In this document: one piece after another, positions 37,055-45,862 of the stretch
How positions within the stretch are numbered: position 1 is the first letter of the stretch
How the letters are laid out: every line of letters starts with the position of its first letter
Position numbers and translations under genes: made by a program
Assembly (NCBI GenBank): GCA_044227665.1
Contig: JBGAWK010000004.1
Span: 34,663-98,662 of the forward strand
Origin: JBGAWK01 sp044227665
GTDB taxonomy: Bacteria; Bacteroidota; Bacteroidia; Chitinophagales; JADIYW01
Length of the DNA stretch: 64,000 bases
Direction: 5' to 3'
The notes under the pieces: generated by a model
Database searches by the model: none
What the model was told of the DNA's origin: nothing
The model's input: only the letters and a program-made list of their open reading frames with translations

Positions 37055-37531
37055 ATGAAGAACTTAAAAGGATTGACATTAATCATTCTGCTTTCATCTA
37101 TTACTCCTGCTGCAATGGGAGTAGAAGAGTCTCCATACTTTGTAAAAATGAAAGATGTAAAACTCAAATCATTATCTTTCAGCGAGTTAAATATCAACTC
37201 ACAGGCAGTATTTTTTAACACTTATAATGCCAAGGCAAAGCTAACAGAAGTTTCTATAGATATATATGTAGAAAATAAATTTATAGGCACTGTAACTCAG
37301 ACTGAGGATGTAGATATTCCTAAAAAAAGTGCTTTTGACATCCCTATAAATATTGCCGCCAAGACTTCTTCCTCTATAGGCAGTGTCTTTTGGCAAGGCG
37401 GAAGGATGGTATTTGGCAAGACGGTAGAGATAAAATTTGAAGGCTACATCAAAATAAAAGCACTAAATTTCGTACCGTTGAAGATACCTATATCCTCTAC
37501 AGAATATTATAGTCTTAAAGATATATTATGA
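37055..37531 (+). CDS. Secreted LEA type 2-like protein
   Basis: Exported protein of 158 residues with signal peptide MKNLKGLTLIILLSSITPAA. It carries a LEA14-like domain in which MKDVKLKSLSFSELNINSQA, FFNTYNAKAKLTEVSIDIYV and VDIPKKSAFDIPI follow the same order as in the preceding gene. It is probably a duplicate partner of that lipoprotein without a lipid anchor. The function is unknown. The 3' end overlaps the convergent ribF gene by 6 bp, so the two stop codons are interleaved. Confidence 0.72.
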   Translation: MKNLKGLTLIILLSSITPAAMGVEESPYFVKMKDVKLKSLSFSELNINSQAVFFNTYNAKAKLTEVSIDIYVENKFIGTVTQTEDVDIPKKSAFDIPINIAAKTSSSIGSVFWQGGRMVFGKTVEIKFEGYIKIKALNFVPLKIPISSTEYYSLKDIL

Positions 37532-38461
37532 CAATTTATTTGTCATAATATATCGTACTTGGGCAACATCTTCATGTATAGCTGAAATCATCAATTCTAG
37601 ACTGCCAAACTTTTTATCTTCCCTAATCTGATCATATAGTATTAGATTAACTTCTTCTCCATAGATATCACCTTCAAAATCTAATATATATACCTCTATA
37701 CGCAAATCTCGTGATTCGGTAACAGTAGGGCGATAGCTGATACTCAATGCTCCCATATACATTCCGCCAGCTACTTCAACTATGCACGCATATACACCTA
37801 GTGCCGGGATAAGCTTATGCTTAGAAACAGCAATATTGGCGGTAGGAAATCCTATAGTGCGACCTAATTTATCACCATGAACTACATTTCCCTTAATCGT
37901 ATAAGGATGTGCCAATAAGGTATTGGCTTCATTAATATTTCCTTGCATCACCGCCTGCCGTACTTTGGTAGAACTTACAGAAATATCATCAATAGTCTGC
38001 GCCGGAATTTCTTCTACCTTATAGTGATAATGCTCTGCGTACTGCTGTAATAACTGCATATCTCCTCTCCTATCCCTCCCATATCTATGGTCATATCCCA
38101 CTACAATATATGAAGGGTGAAAATTCTCCACTAGAATCTTAGAAATATATTCTTCAGCATCTATAGAGGCAAACTGTTTTGTAAAAGGCATAATAACAAC
38201 ATGGTCTATACCTATTTTAGCTAGCAACTCCAACTTTTCTTCTAGCGTAGATATAAGAAATAAAGGGTTGTGAGGATAAAGTACCAATCTAGGATGAGGT
38301 AAAAAAGTGAGCAATATGCTCTCACCTCCTATTTCTTCTGCAAGATGTTGGATTCTGTTGAGGATAAACTTATGTCCCAAATGCACTCCGTCATAAGTGC
38401 CTATAGTAAGCACGGCATTTTTGAATTCAGGCAATTCTTCTACACCCCTATGTATCTTCAT
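37526..38461 (-). CDS. ribF: Bifunctional riboflavin kinase / FAD synthetase
   Basis: Converts riboflavin to FMN and FMN to FAD in the cytosol. The N-terminal FAD synthetase (nucleotidyltransferase) domain shows TIGTYDGVHLGHKFILNRI and later YDHRYGRDRRGD. The C-terminal flavokinase domain shows GRTIGFPTANIAV and the catalytic region LRIEVYILDFEGDIYGE. The 311-residue length is normal. The start overlaps the truB stop by 4 bp, which implies coupled translation, as is common for this pair. No FMN riboswitch can fit because the genes overlap. Confidence 0.95.
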   Translation of the reverse strand: MKIHRGVEELPEFKNAVLTIGTYDGVHLGHKFILNRIQHLAEEIGGESILLTFLPHPRLVLYPHNPLFLISTLEEKLELLAKIGIDHVVIMPFTKQFASIDAEEYISKILVENFHPSYIVVGYDHRYGRDRRGDMQLLQQYAEHYHYKVEEIPAQTIDDISVSSTKVRQAVMQGNINEANTLLAHPYTIKGNVVHGDKLGRTIGFPTANIAVSKHKLIPALGVYACIVEVAGGMYMGALSISYRPTVTESRDLRIEVYILDFEGDIYGEEVNLILYDQIREDKKFGSLELMISAIHEDVAQVRYIMTNKLS

Positions 38462-39135
38462 TGCTTCTGTATAAAACTACATAATTCCTCTATGCTATGC
38501 GCATTTTCCACTTTATAATCACCTATAGCGGTACGTTGTAGTGCACGGAGGTAAGCTCCAGCATCTAATTTCTTCCCAAAGTCATGAGCTAGACTACGTA
38601 TATAAGTTCCCTTACTACATAGTACAGAGAAATGTACTTCAGGAAGCTCCACTTTTTCTATATGAAACTCATAAATATGTATAATTTTAGGGCTGAGGAT
38701 TACAGGCTTGCCTTTGCGTGCATATTCATAGGCATTCTTTCCCCCTACTTTTACCGCAGAATGGATAGGCGGTGTCTGCTGTTGTTCACCTATGAAAGTT
38801 TGTACCGTTTGGAGTATCAGTTGCTCATTTATGTGCGTAATATCGTAAGTGGCATCTATAGGCTGCTCTGTATCATAGCAGGGCGTAGTAGCACCCAAAT
38901 GAAATATTCCCTTGTACCGCTTAGGCATATTTTGTATTTCTTCTATACGCTTGGTATTAGTACCCGTACATAAAATCAGTAATCCAGTAGCCTTGGGGTC
39001 TAATGTTCCAGCATGACCTATTTTTACCTTCATACCTTTGTTTTTGAGGGCATATTTTATCTTGTTGACTACGTCAAAAGAAGTCCAATCCAAAGGCTTA
39101 TCTACACACCATATATTGTCATAAGTTATGGCCAT
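38458..39135 (-). CDS. truB: tRNA pseudouridine(55) synthase
   Basis: Makes pseudouridine 55 in the T-loop of tRNAs. The 225-residue protein has KPLDWTSFDVVNKIKYAL, the catalytic Asp in GHAGTLDPKATGLLILCTG, and the core strand CSKGTYIRSLAHDFGKKL. It is slightly short and lacks a PUA domain, which is normal for this phylum. It sits in the order uppP-truB-ribF with one- and four-base overlaps, which supports a single operon. Confidence 0.95.
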   Translation of the reverse strand: MAITYDNIWCVDKPLDWTSFDVVNKIKYALKNKGMKVKIGHAGTLDPKATGLLILCTGTNTKRIEEIQNMPKRYKGIFHLGATTPCYDTEQPIDATYDITHINEQLILQTVQTFIGEQQQTPPIHSAVKVGGKNAYEYARKGKPVILSPKIIHIYEFHIEKVELPEVHFSVLCSKGTYIRSLAHDFGKKLDAGAYLRALQRTAIGDYKVENAHSIEELCSFIQKQ

Positions 39136-39923
39136 TATAATATGGCCATTTTTACGTGCAACAAATGTAAAATGATAATGATACCACCCAATACTATCCT
39201 ATAATATCCCCACGGCTTAAAGCCATAACGTGTAAGTAATCCAATAAATGATTTTATAGCCAAAATTCCTACGACAAAGGCTACAAAATTCCCTAATGCC
39301 AGTATAGGTAGTTGCTCTAAGGTTATAGCCTCTCTATAGGAATACAATGACTTTGCCGTAGCTGCAAACATCGTAGGCACTGCCAAAAAGAAGGAAAACT
39401 CCGCAGCATTCTTTCTATTCAATCCCTGAAACTGTCCTCCTATTATCGTTGCTGCCGACCTTGACACGCCCGGAACCATTGCAACAACCTGAAATAACCC
39501 TATTTTTATAGCTTCCATATAAGTAGGTTTATCCTCTTGCTGCAACTGCTCATTTTTAATAAAGTAAGCATCTATAAACAGAAAAACTATACCCCCTACT
39601 AAAAGTGCGATGCCTACAGCCAAAACATTTTCCAACAATTTGTCTATGATATCGCTAAATAATACTCCAAAAAACACGGCAGGTAGAAATGCGACAAATA
39701 ACTTAATATAAAAAGTGATATTCTGAAAAAATCTTTTGAAATATAATACCACAACAGAAAGTATGCAGCCCAACTGTATCGCTACTGTAAAGAGCTTAAC
39801 AAAATCAGTAGGCTTTATACCCATTACGGCACTACCTATCATCATGTGCCCTGTAGAAGAAACGGGCAAAAACTCGGTAAGACCTTCAATAACGCCTAAA
39901 ACAATAGCCTCTAAGGTGGTCAT
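39135..39923 (-). CDS. uppP: Undecaprenyl-diphosphatase (BacA type)
   Basis: Integral membrane enzyme that dephosphorylates undecaprenyl diphosphate to recycle the lipid carrier for peptidoglycan and other glycans; it also confers bacitracin resistance. The 262-residue protein has the two active-site repeats EGLTEFLPVSSTGHMMIGS and MVPGVSRSAATIIGGQFQG, and about seven hydrophobic helices. It overlaps truB by one base and follows the DUF3098 gene by 8 bp. The run ftsX, DUF3098, uppP, truB is a common Bacteroidota order. Confidence 0.96.
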   Translation of the reverse strand: MTTLEAIVLGVIEGLTEFLPVSSTGHMMIGSAVMGIKPTDFVKLFTVAIQLGCILSVVVLYFKRFFQNITFYIKLFVAFLPAVFFGVLFSDIIDKLLENVLAVGIALLVGGIVFLFIDAYFIKNEQLQQEDKPTYMEAIKIGLFQVVAMVPGVSRSAATIIGGQFQGLNRKNAAEFSFFLAVPTMFAATAKSLYSYREAITLEQLPILALGNFVAFVVGILAIKSFIGLLTRYGFKPWGYYRIVLGGIIIILHLLHVKMAIL

Positions 39924-39931
39924 CTATGCAA

Positions 39932-40264
39932 TCAGTTACGAGGCTTGATAAGTATGCCTGCGGCAATCACTAAAAACCCTGCTGTTATCGTAATAGGTGC
40001 TAGCGTTATTCTTCTAAAAGAATATACAGCCTCAGCATCAAACACTTTTGGGTCTGTACTTGCCCCTCCTGACATAAAAATAAATCCTAATAGAATCAAT
40101 ACTGCACCAATTCCCATAAGCAGATAATTATTTTTTGCAAAGAGTATCTCTTCATCTCTAGCAAAGTCAAAAATTCCAGATTTCCCCTCATTCTTCTTAG
40201 ATACAGGGGCTACTTTTGCCACTTTCTGTGGCTGTGAGGTAGGTTGTATTTTTGGTTTAGACAT
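39932..40264 (-). CDS. DUF3098 small membrane protein
   Basis: Protein of 110 residues: a cytoplasmic, Lys/Pro/Gln-rich N-terminus, then two transmembrane helices (NYLLMGIGAVLILLGFIFMS and a second near the C-terminus). The linker SGGASTDPKVFDAEAVYSFR is typical of DUF3098, a Bacteroidota-specific family usually found between ftsX and uppP. The function is unknown; the position suggests a cell-envelope or division role. A TAACTTTG box at 40269-40276 (minus) lies 5 nt upstream of the start. Confidence 0.9.
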   Translation of the reverse strand: MSKPKIQPTSQPQKVAKVAPVSKKNEGKSGIFDFARDEEILFAKNNYLLMGIGAVLILLGFIFMSGGASTDPKVFDAEAVYSFRRITLAPITITAGFLVIAAGILIKPRN

Positions 40265-40268
40265 AGTA

Positions 40269-40276
40269 CAAAGTTA
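40269..40276 (-). promoter_or_regulatory. Candidate -7 box (TAACTTTG) upstream of the DUF3098 gene
   Basis: The minus strand TAACTTTG matches TAnnTTTG, ending 5 nt before the start codon, within the 17-bp gap after ftsX. Confidence 0.35.
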
Positions 40277-40281
40277 ATGCT

Positions 40282-41160
40282 TTAGTACAATTCATCGAGC
40301 TTTGTGTACAAATATTTGTTAACAGAAAAATACGTACTGATGGCGGATATAATCATTCCACATACAATAAGACCAAAGGCTATACTCCCAAGAAGTATTA
40401 TATCCTCATTTACTATTTGCAAGTCACTGATTCTGTATTGTATATAATAAATTAATCCTGCCAAAAACATAATAGCTATGCAGGCACTAAGAATACCTGT
40501 AAGAATACTCCTAAGGATATAAGGCTTCATGATAAATCCCTTTGTAGCACCTATAAGTTGCATACTTCGTATCGTAAAACGCTGGGAAAACATGGACAGC
40601 CGTATGGTATTATCAATCAGTGAGAAGGCTACCATCAGCAAGATTATTGCAAGGACAGAAAGCACATACATAATTTTTGAAATATTGGCACTGATGACAT
40701 CCAAGACTAGGGATGAGTAATTGACACTACTTATCCCTGCTATCTTTAGTAGAATATTCTTTATTCTTTCCAAATTATCCTTATCAGAATATGCCGCCTT
40801 TAAATGAAGAATATAAGCATCATAAAGAGGATTTGTCTTTAATATCTCTATAAAATCTTGGCCCAATTCCTTTTGGAATGATTTGGCGGCTTCCTCTTTA
40901 CTCCTAAAAGTATAATCTTTGACATAGTCTTGCTCTTTGAGGAAAGTCCTCACCTTGTCAAGTTGCATAGGCGTGATTGTATCAGCAAGCTCTATCTCCA
41001 CCTCTACACTTTCTTTGAGGTTGTTCATCATTTTATGTACGAATACATAACCAGAAGCCAATAAACCTACCAAAAAAAGTATCATCGTAATGCTGATAAT
41101 GGCATACAAGAATGTAGGCTTATTCTTCCTCGGTGATTTCTGACTTAAATTTTTTGACAT
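40282..41160 (-). CDS. ftsX: Cell division protein FtsX
   Basis: Inner-membrane permease-like partner of the ATPase FtsE that controls peptidoglycan hydrolases during division. The 292-residue protein has one N-terminal helix (ISITMILFLVGLLASGYVFV), a periplasmic loop of about 120 residues (VRTFLKEQDYVKDYTFRSKE), and three C-terminal helices in the FtsX/MacB-type permease domain (SMQLIGATKGFIMKPYILRS). Length and topology are normal. ftsE is not in this window. It is first in the run to DUF3098, uppP, truB and ribF. Confidence 0.93.
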   Translation of the reverse strand: MSKNLSQKSPRKNKPTFLYAIISITMILFLVGLLASGYVFVHKMMNNLKESVEVEIELADTITPMQLDKVRTFLKEQDYVKDYTFRSKEEAAKSFQKELGQDFIEILKTNPLYDAYILHLKAAYSDKDNLERIKNILLKIAGISSVNYSSLVLDVISANISKIMYVLSVLAIILLMVAFSLIDNTIRLSMFSQRFTIRSMQLIGATKGFIMKPYILRSILTGILSACIAIMFLAGLIYYIQYRISDLQIVNEDIILLGSIAFGLIVCGMIISAISTYFSVNKYLYTKLDELY

Positions 41161-41174
41161 AATTTGAACATTTA

Positions 41175-41182
41175 CAAAGATA
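41175..41182 (-). promoter_or_regulatory. Candidate -7 box (TATCTTTG) for ftsX
   Basis: The minus strand TATCTTTG matches TAnnTTTG, 14 nt upstream of the ftsX ATG. Confidence 0.45.
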
Positions 41183-41300
41183 ATCGCTCAAAAAACACTT
41201 CATTTTAATAGTTTTCCATATATGTGAAAACCTCAAACTATAAAACTATATGACTCCGCAACCCTTTAACAGTTATTAACCGCGATTAATATTTTTTTTG

Positions 41301-41331
41301 TTGTAACAAAAATCCGAAGGTATAATATTTG
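41301..41331 (+). promoter_or_regulatory. Candidate -33/-7 promoter for the DegP-like gene
   Basis: TTG at 41301-41303, a 20-nt spacer, and AATATTTG at 41324-41331. This is one base off the TAnnTTTG -7 consensus with the expected -33 spacing, ending 27 nt before the ATG. Confidence 0.45.
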
Positions 41332-41358
41332 TAAGATAAATTATTAAATTAAACATTT

Positions 41359-42855
41359 ATGAACGTGAGTGTAAAAAAGTTATTCGGATACCTGGCAGTA
41401 GGCATAGTAAGTGCTGGAATTGTGCTTTTTGCGCAGCAAAAAATTGCTGACAGAAATAATGGGTCGCTATCCGGATTTCAGGGAGGAAACACTGCCAAAT
41501 TTGCATCCCTAAGCGGAAATCTTGGCAGTGATGCTTTTGTAGAAGCAGCAAAATTGAGTACGCCCACGGTAGTACATATTACTACGGCAGCTAAGATGTC
41601 TAATAGAAACGATGCCCCTGATTTTTTCGATCCTTTCAATTTTTTCTTTGGACAGCCTCAGCGTCCACAGAAGCAAAATGACGAACCTGTACCTATGGGT
41701 AGCGGCTCTGGAGTTATTATTTCTTCCGATGGATTCATAGTAACCAATAACCACGTCATTGAAGATGCCGATGAGGTAGAAGTTATCCTCAACGATAATA
41801 GAAAATATAAGGCAAAAATAATAGGCTCAGACCCAAGTACAGACCTCGCCGTAGTAAAGATTGAAGCTGACAAGTTACCTCATATAGAATTTGCCAATAG
41901 TGACGATGTACAAATTGGGCAATGGGTACTCGCCGTAGGCAACCCCTTCAATCTTTCCTCTACCGTTACTGCTGGTATTGTAAGTGCCAAAGCCCGAAAC
42001 ATTAATATCATCAGAGAAAAAGCCGGCAATCTTGCTATAGAGTCTTTTATACAGACTGATGCTGCCGTAAATCCTGGCAATAGTGGCGGTGCTCTCGTAG
42101 ATCTCAGCGGAAAATTAATAGGTATAAATGCAGCCATAGCAACACCTACCGGCACTTACGCAGGTTATGCTTTTGCCATTCCTTCCAACTTGGTGAGTAA
42201 GGTAGTAAAAGACATTATGGATTACGGAACGGTGCAGCGCGGATTTTTGGGTGTACAAATCGGAGAATTAGATGACAAAACGGCCAAAGAGTTGGGATTG
42301 GACAATGTGAAAGGTGCCTATATTGCTGAAGTCAATAAAGGTAGCGGTGCCGATGAAGCCGGCATAAAAGGTGGCGACGTCATCGTAAAAATTGCCGACC
42401 ATGATATCAATACTTCACCCGAATTACAGGAAATGGTAGCAAGATACCGCCCCGGTGATAAGATTCCGGTAACCTATATCCGCAATGGAAAGACTCTTAC
42501 TGCCACCGTAACACTTAAAGGCAAAAATAATAGCACCACAATATCGAAAGCCGACAATGATAGTGGTGGTGATGTATTGGAAGAATTGGGTGTGAAATTG
42601 GAAGAAATAAAAGGCTCTGAAGCCAAAAAAATAGGCCTTGTAGGCGGCCTGAAAGTAACGCAAATCTTAGATGGCGTAATAAAAGACAACACTAATATCA
42701 AGGAAGGATTTGTCATTACAGGTCTCAATAACAGACCTATAACCAACATAGATGACTTTAAATCCATATTGCAAAAAAGCAGAGGTGAGGGTGTGCTTAT
42801 TCAAGGCAAATATCCAGAACAGAATGGTACTCTATATTTTGCTTTTGGATTCTAA
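41359..42855 (+). CDS. DegP/HtrA-type periplasmic serine protease
   Basis: Envelope protease/chaperone of 498 residues. It has an N-terminal membrane anchor or signal (FGYLAVGIVSAGIVLFAQQ) and a trypsin-like domain with the triad in VTNNHVIEDADE (His), STDLAVVKIEAD (Asp) and NPGNSGGALVDLSG (Ser). Two PDZ domains follow (VQRGFLGVQIGELDDKTAKE at about residue 293, and a second from about 410). The two-PDZ layout matches DegP/DegQ. It is monocistronic and diverges from ftsX. It probably degrades misfolded periplasmic proteins. Confidence 0.95.
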   Translation: MNVSVKKLFGYLAVGIVSAGIVLFAQQKIADRNNGSLSGFQGGNTAKFASLSGNLGSDAFVEAAKLSTPTVVHITTAAKMSNRNDAPDFFDPFNFFFGQPQRPQKQNDEPVPMGSGSGVIISSDGFIVTNNHVIEDADEVEVILNDNRKYKAKIIGSDPSTDLAVVKIEADKLPHIEFANSDDVQIGQWVLAVGNPFNLSSTVTAGIVSAKARNINIIREKAGNLAIESFIQTDAAVNPGNSGGALVDLSGKLIGINAAIATPTGTYAGYAFAIPSNLVSKVVKDIMDYGTVQRGFLGVQIGELDDKTAKELGLDNVKGAYIAEVNKGSGADEAGIKGGDVIVKIADHDINTSPELQEMVARYRPGDKIPVTYIRNGKTLTATVTLKGKNNSTTISKADNDSGGDVLEELGVKLEEIKGSEAKKIGLVGGLKVTQILDGVIKDNTNIKEGFVITGLNNRPITNIDDFKSILQKSRGEGVLIQGKYPEQNGTLYFAFGF

Positions 42856-42918
42856 AAGAGAGCTTATAGTTTGAATTTAGGACTAGCATATTTGCCTCCC
42901 GATGGCAGTGGTGATTAG

Positions 42919-43155
42919 AAGAAGTGCAGTGGTGAGGGGTTCAATCTTGCTTCTATCTTTAGTGTTTTTATCACAAAAGATGATGGTATTTTCTTCTCAA
43001 TGCAGCAATATAATGTAGGTTCTTACGCTACTGGAATGCCTGATGTACTTATTCCGTGGGAAAGTACTAAAGCTATATCTCAATACGGATTTTATAACTA
43101 CACACAAATTGTAAAAAAAAGTGGCAACACCGTTTGGTATTGCCACCCACATTAA
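42919..43155 (+). other. Open frame of uncertain status (possible gene remnant)
   Basis: After the DegP-like gene, one frame is open from 42919 to a TAA at 43153-43155. It has an internal ATG at 43000 that would give 51 residues (MQQYNVGSYATGMPDVLIPW at its start). The composition looks protein-like, but no family was recognised and the end runs into the minus-strand terminator. A gene remnant is more likely than a working gene. Confidence 0.3.
43113..43146 (-). terminator. Intrinsic terminator of the DUF2490 gene
   Basis: On the minus strand a stem GTGGCAATACC / GGTGTTGCCAC with loop AAAC (one internal mismatch) is followed by eight Ts (the A-run at 43113-43120 on the plus strand). It lies about 40 bp after the DUF2490 stop and would end the SulP-DabA-DabB-DUF2490 transcript. 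Confidence 0.85.
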
Positions 43156-43184
43156 TAGAACAACTAAGAAAGGATAACTACTCT

Positions 43185-43946
43185 CTACAGCTTGTTTTTC
43201 TTATAAAAATCTACGTTTGACGTAAGTCCCACTTGCAGTGTATGATTATGCTCTACTTTGATGCCGTCTGATTTGAGGATAGTTTGTTCCAAAAAACCTA
43301 CTTCCAGTCTCCCTACCTTTGGAATCTTGTAACCTAGTGCTATACAGGCTCTATTCTGATCAAAAATATTATACCCTACATGTTTACCAAAATTTATCAT
43401 AAACTCATCATATAGCGTCAAATAGAAGGATTTATCAGAAATGGTCTTCCCTTTGAAAGGTACTGACGCTTTGTTTAGCACACGCACTCTATTCTGATAT
43501 ACTGCGTCCCCAGGTGAATAGTCCCCGTTCTTCAATACCGGAAGATACAGCCACCGCTGCTCCATACGAATTCTATTGACTACTTCAAAGCGGTTAAAAA
43601 TACTTTTGTATTGTACTTGTTCATACAATCTATGTTCGGGAAAGGCCGCTTTCACAGGAAATTCGCCGTAAGGCCATGTTTCGGCAAAACAATAGCCTAT
43701 AGTAGCAAAAGCCTGTGGAGAGAAATGGTAGTTTATACCGGGGCGAAACATAAACTGTTGCTTACCTGTAATGATATTATGTGCTCGCCACTGCACTTCT
43801 AAGTGAACGCCCCACTTATCACTTACTTTATGATCGCCATTATAGATATACCAACCATTGGCGTTATTTGTATGGATACGTGAAGACTGTGCTTTCGCCG
43901 TATAAGCATATAGCAATACTATGATATAGAAAATTGTTTTTTTCAT
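43185..43946 (-). CDS. DUF2490 family outer-membrane-like protein
   Basis: Exported protein of 253 residues with signal peptide MKKTIFYIIVLLYAYTAKA. The rest is a beta-strand pattern rich in aromatic residues typical of DUF2490 (WGVHLEVQWRAHNIITGKQQ, FMFRPGINYHFSPQAFATIG, FEVVNRIRMEQRWLY). These proteins are thought to be small outer-membrane barrels of unknown function. It is 41 bp downstream of dabB on the same strand and ends in a terminator. It is therefore probably co-transcribed with the bicarbonate operon, but a functional link is unproven. Confidence 0.85.
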   Translation of the reverse strand: MKKTIFYIIVLLYAYTAKAQSSRIHTNNANGWYIYNGDHKVSDKWGVHLEVQWRAHNIITGKQQFMFRPGINYHFSPQAFATIGYCFAETWPYGEFPVKAAFPEHRLYEQVQYKSIFNRFEVVNRIRMEQRWLYLPVLKNGDYSPGDAVYQNRVRVLNKASVPFKGKTISDKSFYLTLYDEFMINFGKHVGYNIFDQNRACIALGYKIPKVGRLEVGFLEQTILKSDGIKVEHNHTLQVGLTSNVDFYKKNKL

Positions 43947-43987
43947 TAAAATTGTTTTTAAAAAAATAAATATAAAATATTCAGCCC

Positions 43988-45859
43988 CTAGGAAGACCTA
44001 AAAGCTGTTTCATGATAACCCTTTTCGTGTGGACCTAAAAAAATCCTAGAATAAATCCTAAATACTACTAGTCCATCCAATAATAAGGTAAAGGCTATCA
44101 ATAACGATAGTAGGATCTGCGATTCTCGGATATGCCCCAGCAGTAAATCTTCGCCAATAAATGCTGGAGTAATGGGAAATCCCGCCAATCCCAAACATGC
44201 CAATACAAACACAAAGGCTACTCTCGGATATTCATAAGCATGTCCATGAAACTTGTCCAAAGTCAGATTCTCACGATTTCTGTGCATTCTATATATCATG
44301 AACAGTCCTAGCAAAGAAGACAGTAAGACTCCACTTAGGAATAGGTGTACTTGTACAAAATCAAACTGCTCATTCATACCTATAGATATCGTAGTAAATA
44401 ATTGACTAAATACAATCAGCACCCACGCATTTACAACATGACTACGAGATACAAATGCACGCAGTATAAGCATAAGTGACATCCCTGCAGCCAATTCCGG
44501 CATAATTCTATATAAAGGTACAGGCAGCAACGATTTATGATATACATAATACAAGCCCAAAGTAAAGCAAAGGATACTTACCGTCATTACAATTTTCATG
44601 GGAATGATGGCAATAATCCTACCCATATCTTTTAATGGCTTCCATAAGAAGTGATAATGTATTTTATCTATATTCCACTCCTTTATACTTAGAATAAATA
44701 TTGACTTACGTATGCGGCCAATAAAGCTGTCATCAAATCTATGTTGCGGTGGTATAAAATGAAAAAACTGGTCATGAATAAGATAGCTCAATACAGAAGG
44801 AGACACTAAAAGTTGGTAACAACGTAAAAAAGCATTACTAATAAAATGTATAAATGCTAGTGTATGCCACCCCAATGCAATCTCTATAAATATTACGCTT
44901 ATCTGTGCTATTGAGGAATATGCTATCTGTGTTTTTACACTAGATTGCACTCTAGCGATAAGTGTAGATATCACAGCTGTAAATACTGAAAGCCCTATAA
45001 TTATCAGTTTAAATGCAAAGCTATCGCCATACATAGGATAGCAACGCAGCATCAGAAATATGCCAATATGTACTGATAAAGCACCATAAAAGATAGCACT
45101 AGAGGTACTAGGACCTTCCATAGCTCTCGGCAGCCACGATGAAAACGGAAACTGAGCCGACTTGATTGCTGCTACTAATAAGCACATGAAAGTAATGACA
45201 TAAACCATATTGGGATGCTCAGATACCGTATTCTGTATAAATGTAGCTTGTGTAAATTCGCTAAAATGAATACTTCTCCCAAAATAATGATGGCTAAGCC
45301 ATACCACCAACAGTAACAGAATATCTGCAAGCCGATACAGAGAGATAACTTTTAGGGCATTTTTGACAGGAAGATACCGATCTCTATAGAATGAGATTAG
45401 GAAGAATGAGGTTACTCCAATAATTTCCCATCCGATAAATAATGTCTCAAAATTTCCTGATAGTATAATAATATTAATCCCAGCAAAAAAGAACAAAATA
45501 TTGTCATAGAATCTCTTATACCCACGCTCTCTATGCATATAGTATTTGCTGAAGACATTAACTATGAGTACTAAAAATGTACTTACTGCCAAAAAAAATG
45601 CAGATACTCTGTCGAAATAAAAGTCTATAGAAAAATGCGTTTCTCCTGTATTGTATAAGTCTATGCCATGAAATAGCATAAACTTCCTACCGTTAAATAC
45701 CCAAATGATTATGAGCGACATAGTAAGCATGGCGTGTAGAACACTACTAAAAATAGATACACCACTAATATATTTTTCCTTCTTATTACTGGAGAAGAAT
45801 ATAAGCAGCATAGCCACTATCGGTATGCACACTAGTATAGGCAAAATGTAACTTTCCAT
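43988..45859 (-). CDS. dabB: DabB-like proton-conducting membrane subunit (NuoL family)
   Basis: Integral membrane protein of 623 residues related to the NuoL/MrpA antiporter-like subunits. It has many helices, the conserved FIGWEIIGVTSFFLISFYRD block and the lysine/His-bearing SAQFPFSSWLPRAMEGPSTS. In the DAB system DabB carries the proton flow that drives DabA, and together they accumulate bicarbonate in the cell. It lies 3 bp after the dabA-like gene, which is why I call it DabB rather than a complex I subunit. It is the membrane half of the pair. Confidence 0.88.
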   Translation of the reverse strand: MESYILPILVCIPIVAMLLIFFSSNKKEKYISGVSIFSSVLHAMLTMSLIIIWVFNGRKFMLFHGIDLYNTGETHFSIDFYFDRVSAFFLAVSTFLVLIVNVFSKYYMHRERGYKRFYDNILFFFAGINIIILSGNFETLFIGWEIIGVTSFFLISFYRDRYLPVKNALKVISLYRLADILLLLVVWLSHHYFGRSIHFSEFTQATFIQNTVSEHPNMVYVITFMCLLVAAIKSAQFPFSSWLPRAMEGPSTSSAIFYGALSVHIGIFLMLRCYPMYGDSFAFKLIIIGLSVFTAVISTLIARVQSSVKTQIAYSSIAQISVIFIEIALGWHTLAFIHFISNAFLRCYQLLVSPSVLSYLIHDQFFHFIPPQHRFDDSFIGRIRKSIFILSIKEWNIDKIHYHFLWKPLKDMGRIIAIIPMKIVMTVSILCFTLGLYYVYHKSLLPVPLYRIMPELAAGMSLMLILRAFVSRSHVVNAWVLIVFSQLFTTISIGMNEQFDFVQVHLFLSGVLLSSLLGLFMIYRMHRNRENLTLDKFHGHAYEYPRVAFVFVLACLGLAGFPITPAFIGEDLLLGHIRESQILLSLLIAFTLLLDGLVVFRIYSRIFLGPHEKGYHETAFRSS

Positions 45860-45862
45860 CTC

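Noticed and set aside
38440..38480. FMN riboswitch upstream of ribF
   Set aside because: ribF overlaps truB by 4 bp, so there is no leader to hold it.
43988..45859. NADH dehydrogenase subunit NuoL
   Set aside because: The family is the same, but no other nuo genes are present and it is 3 bp from a DabA-type gene, so DabB fits better.
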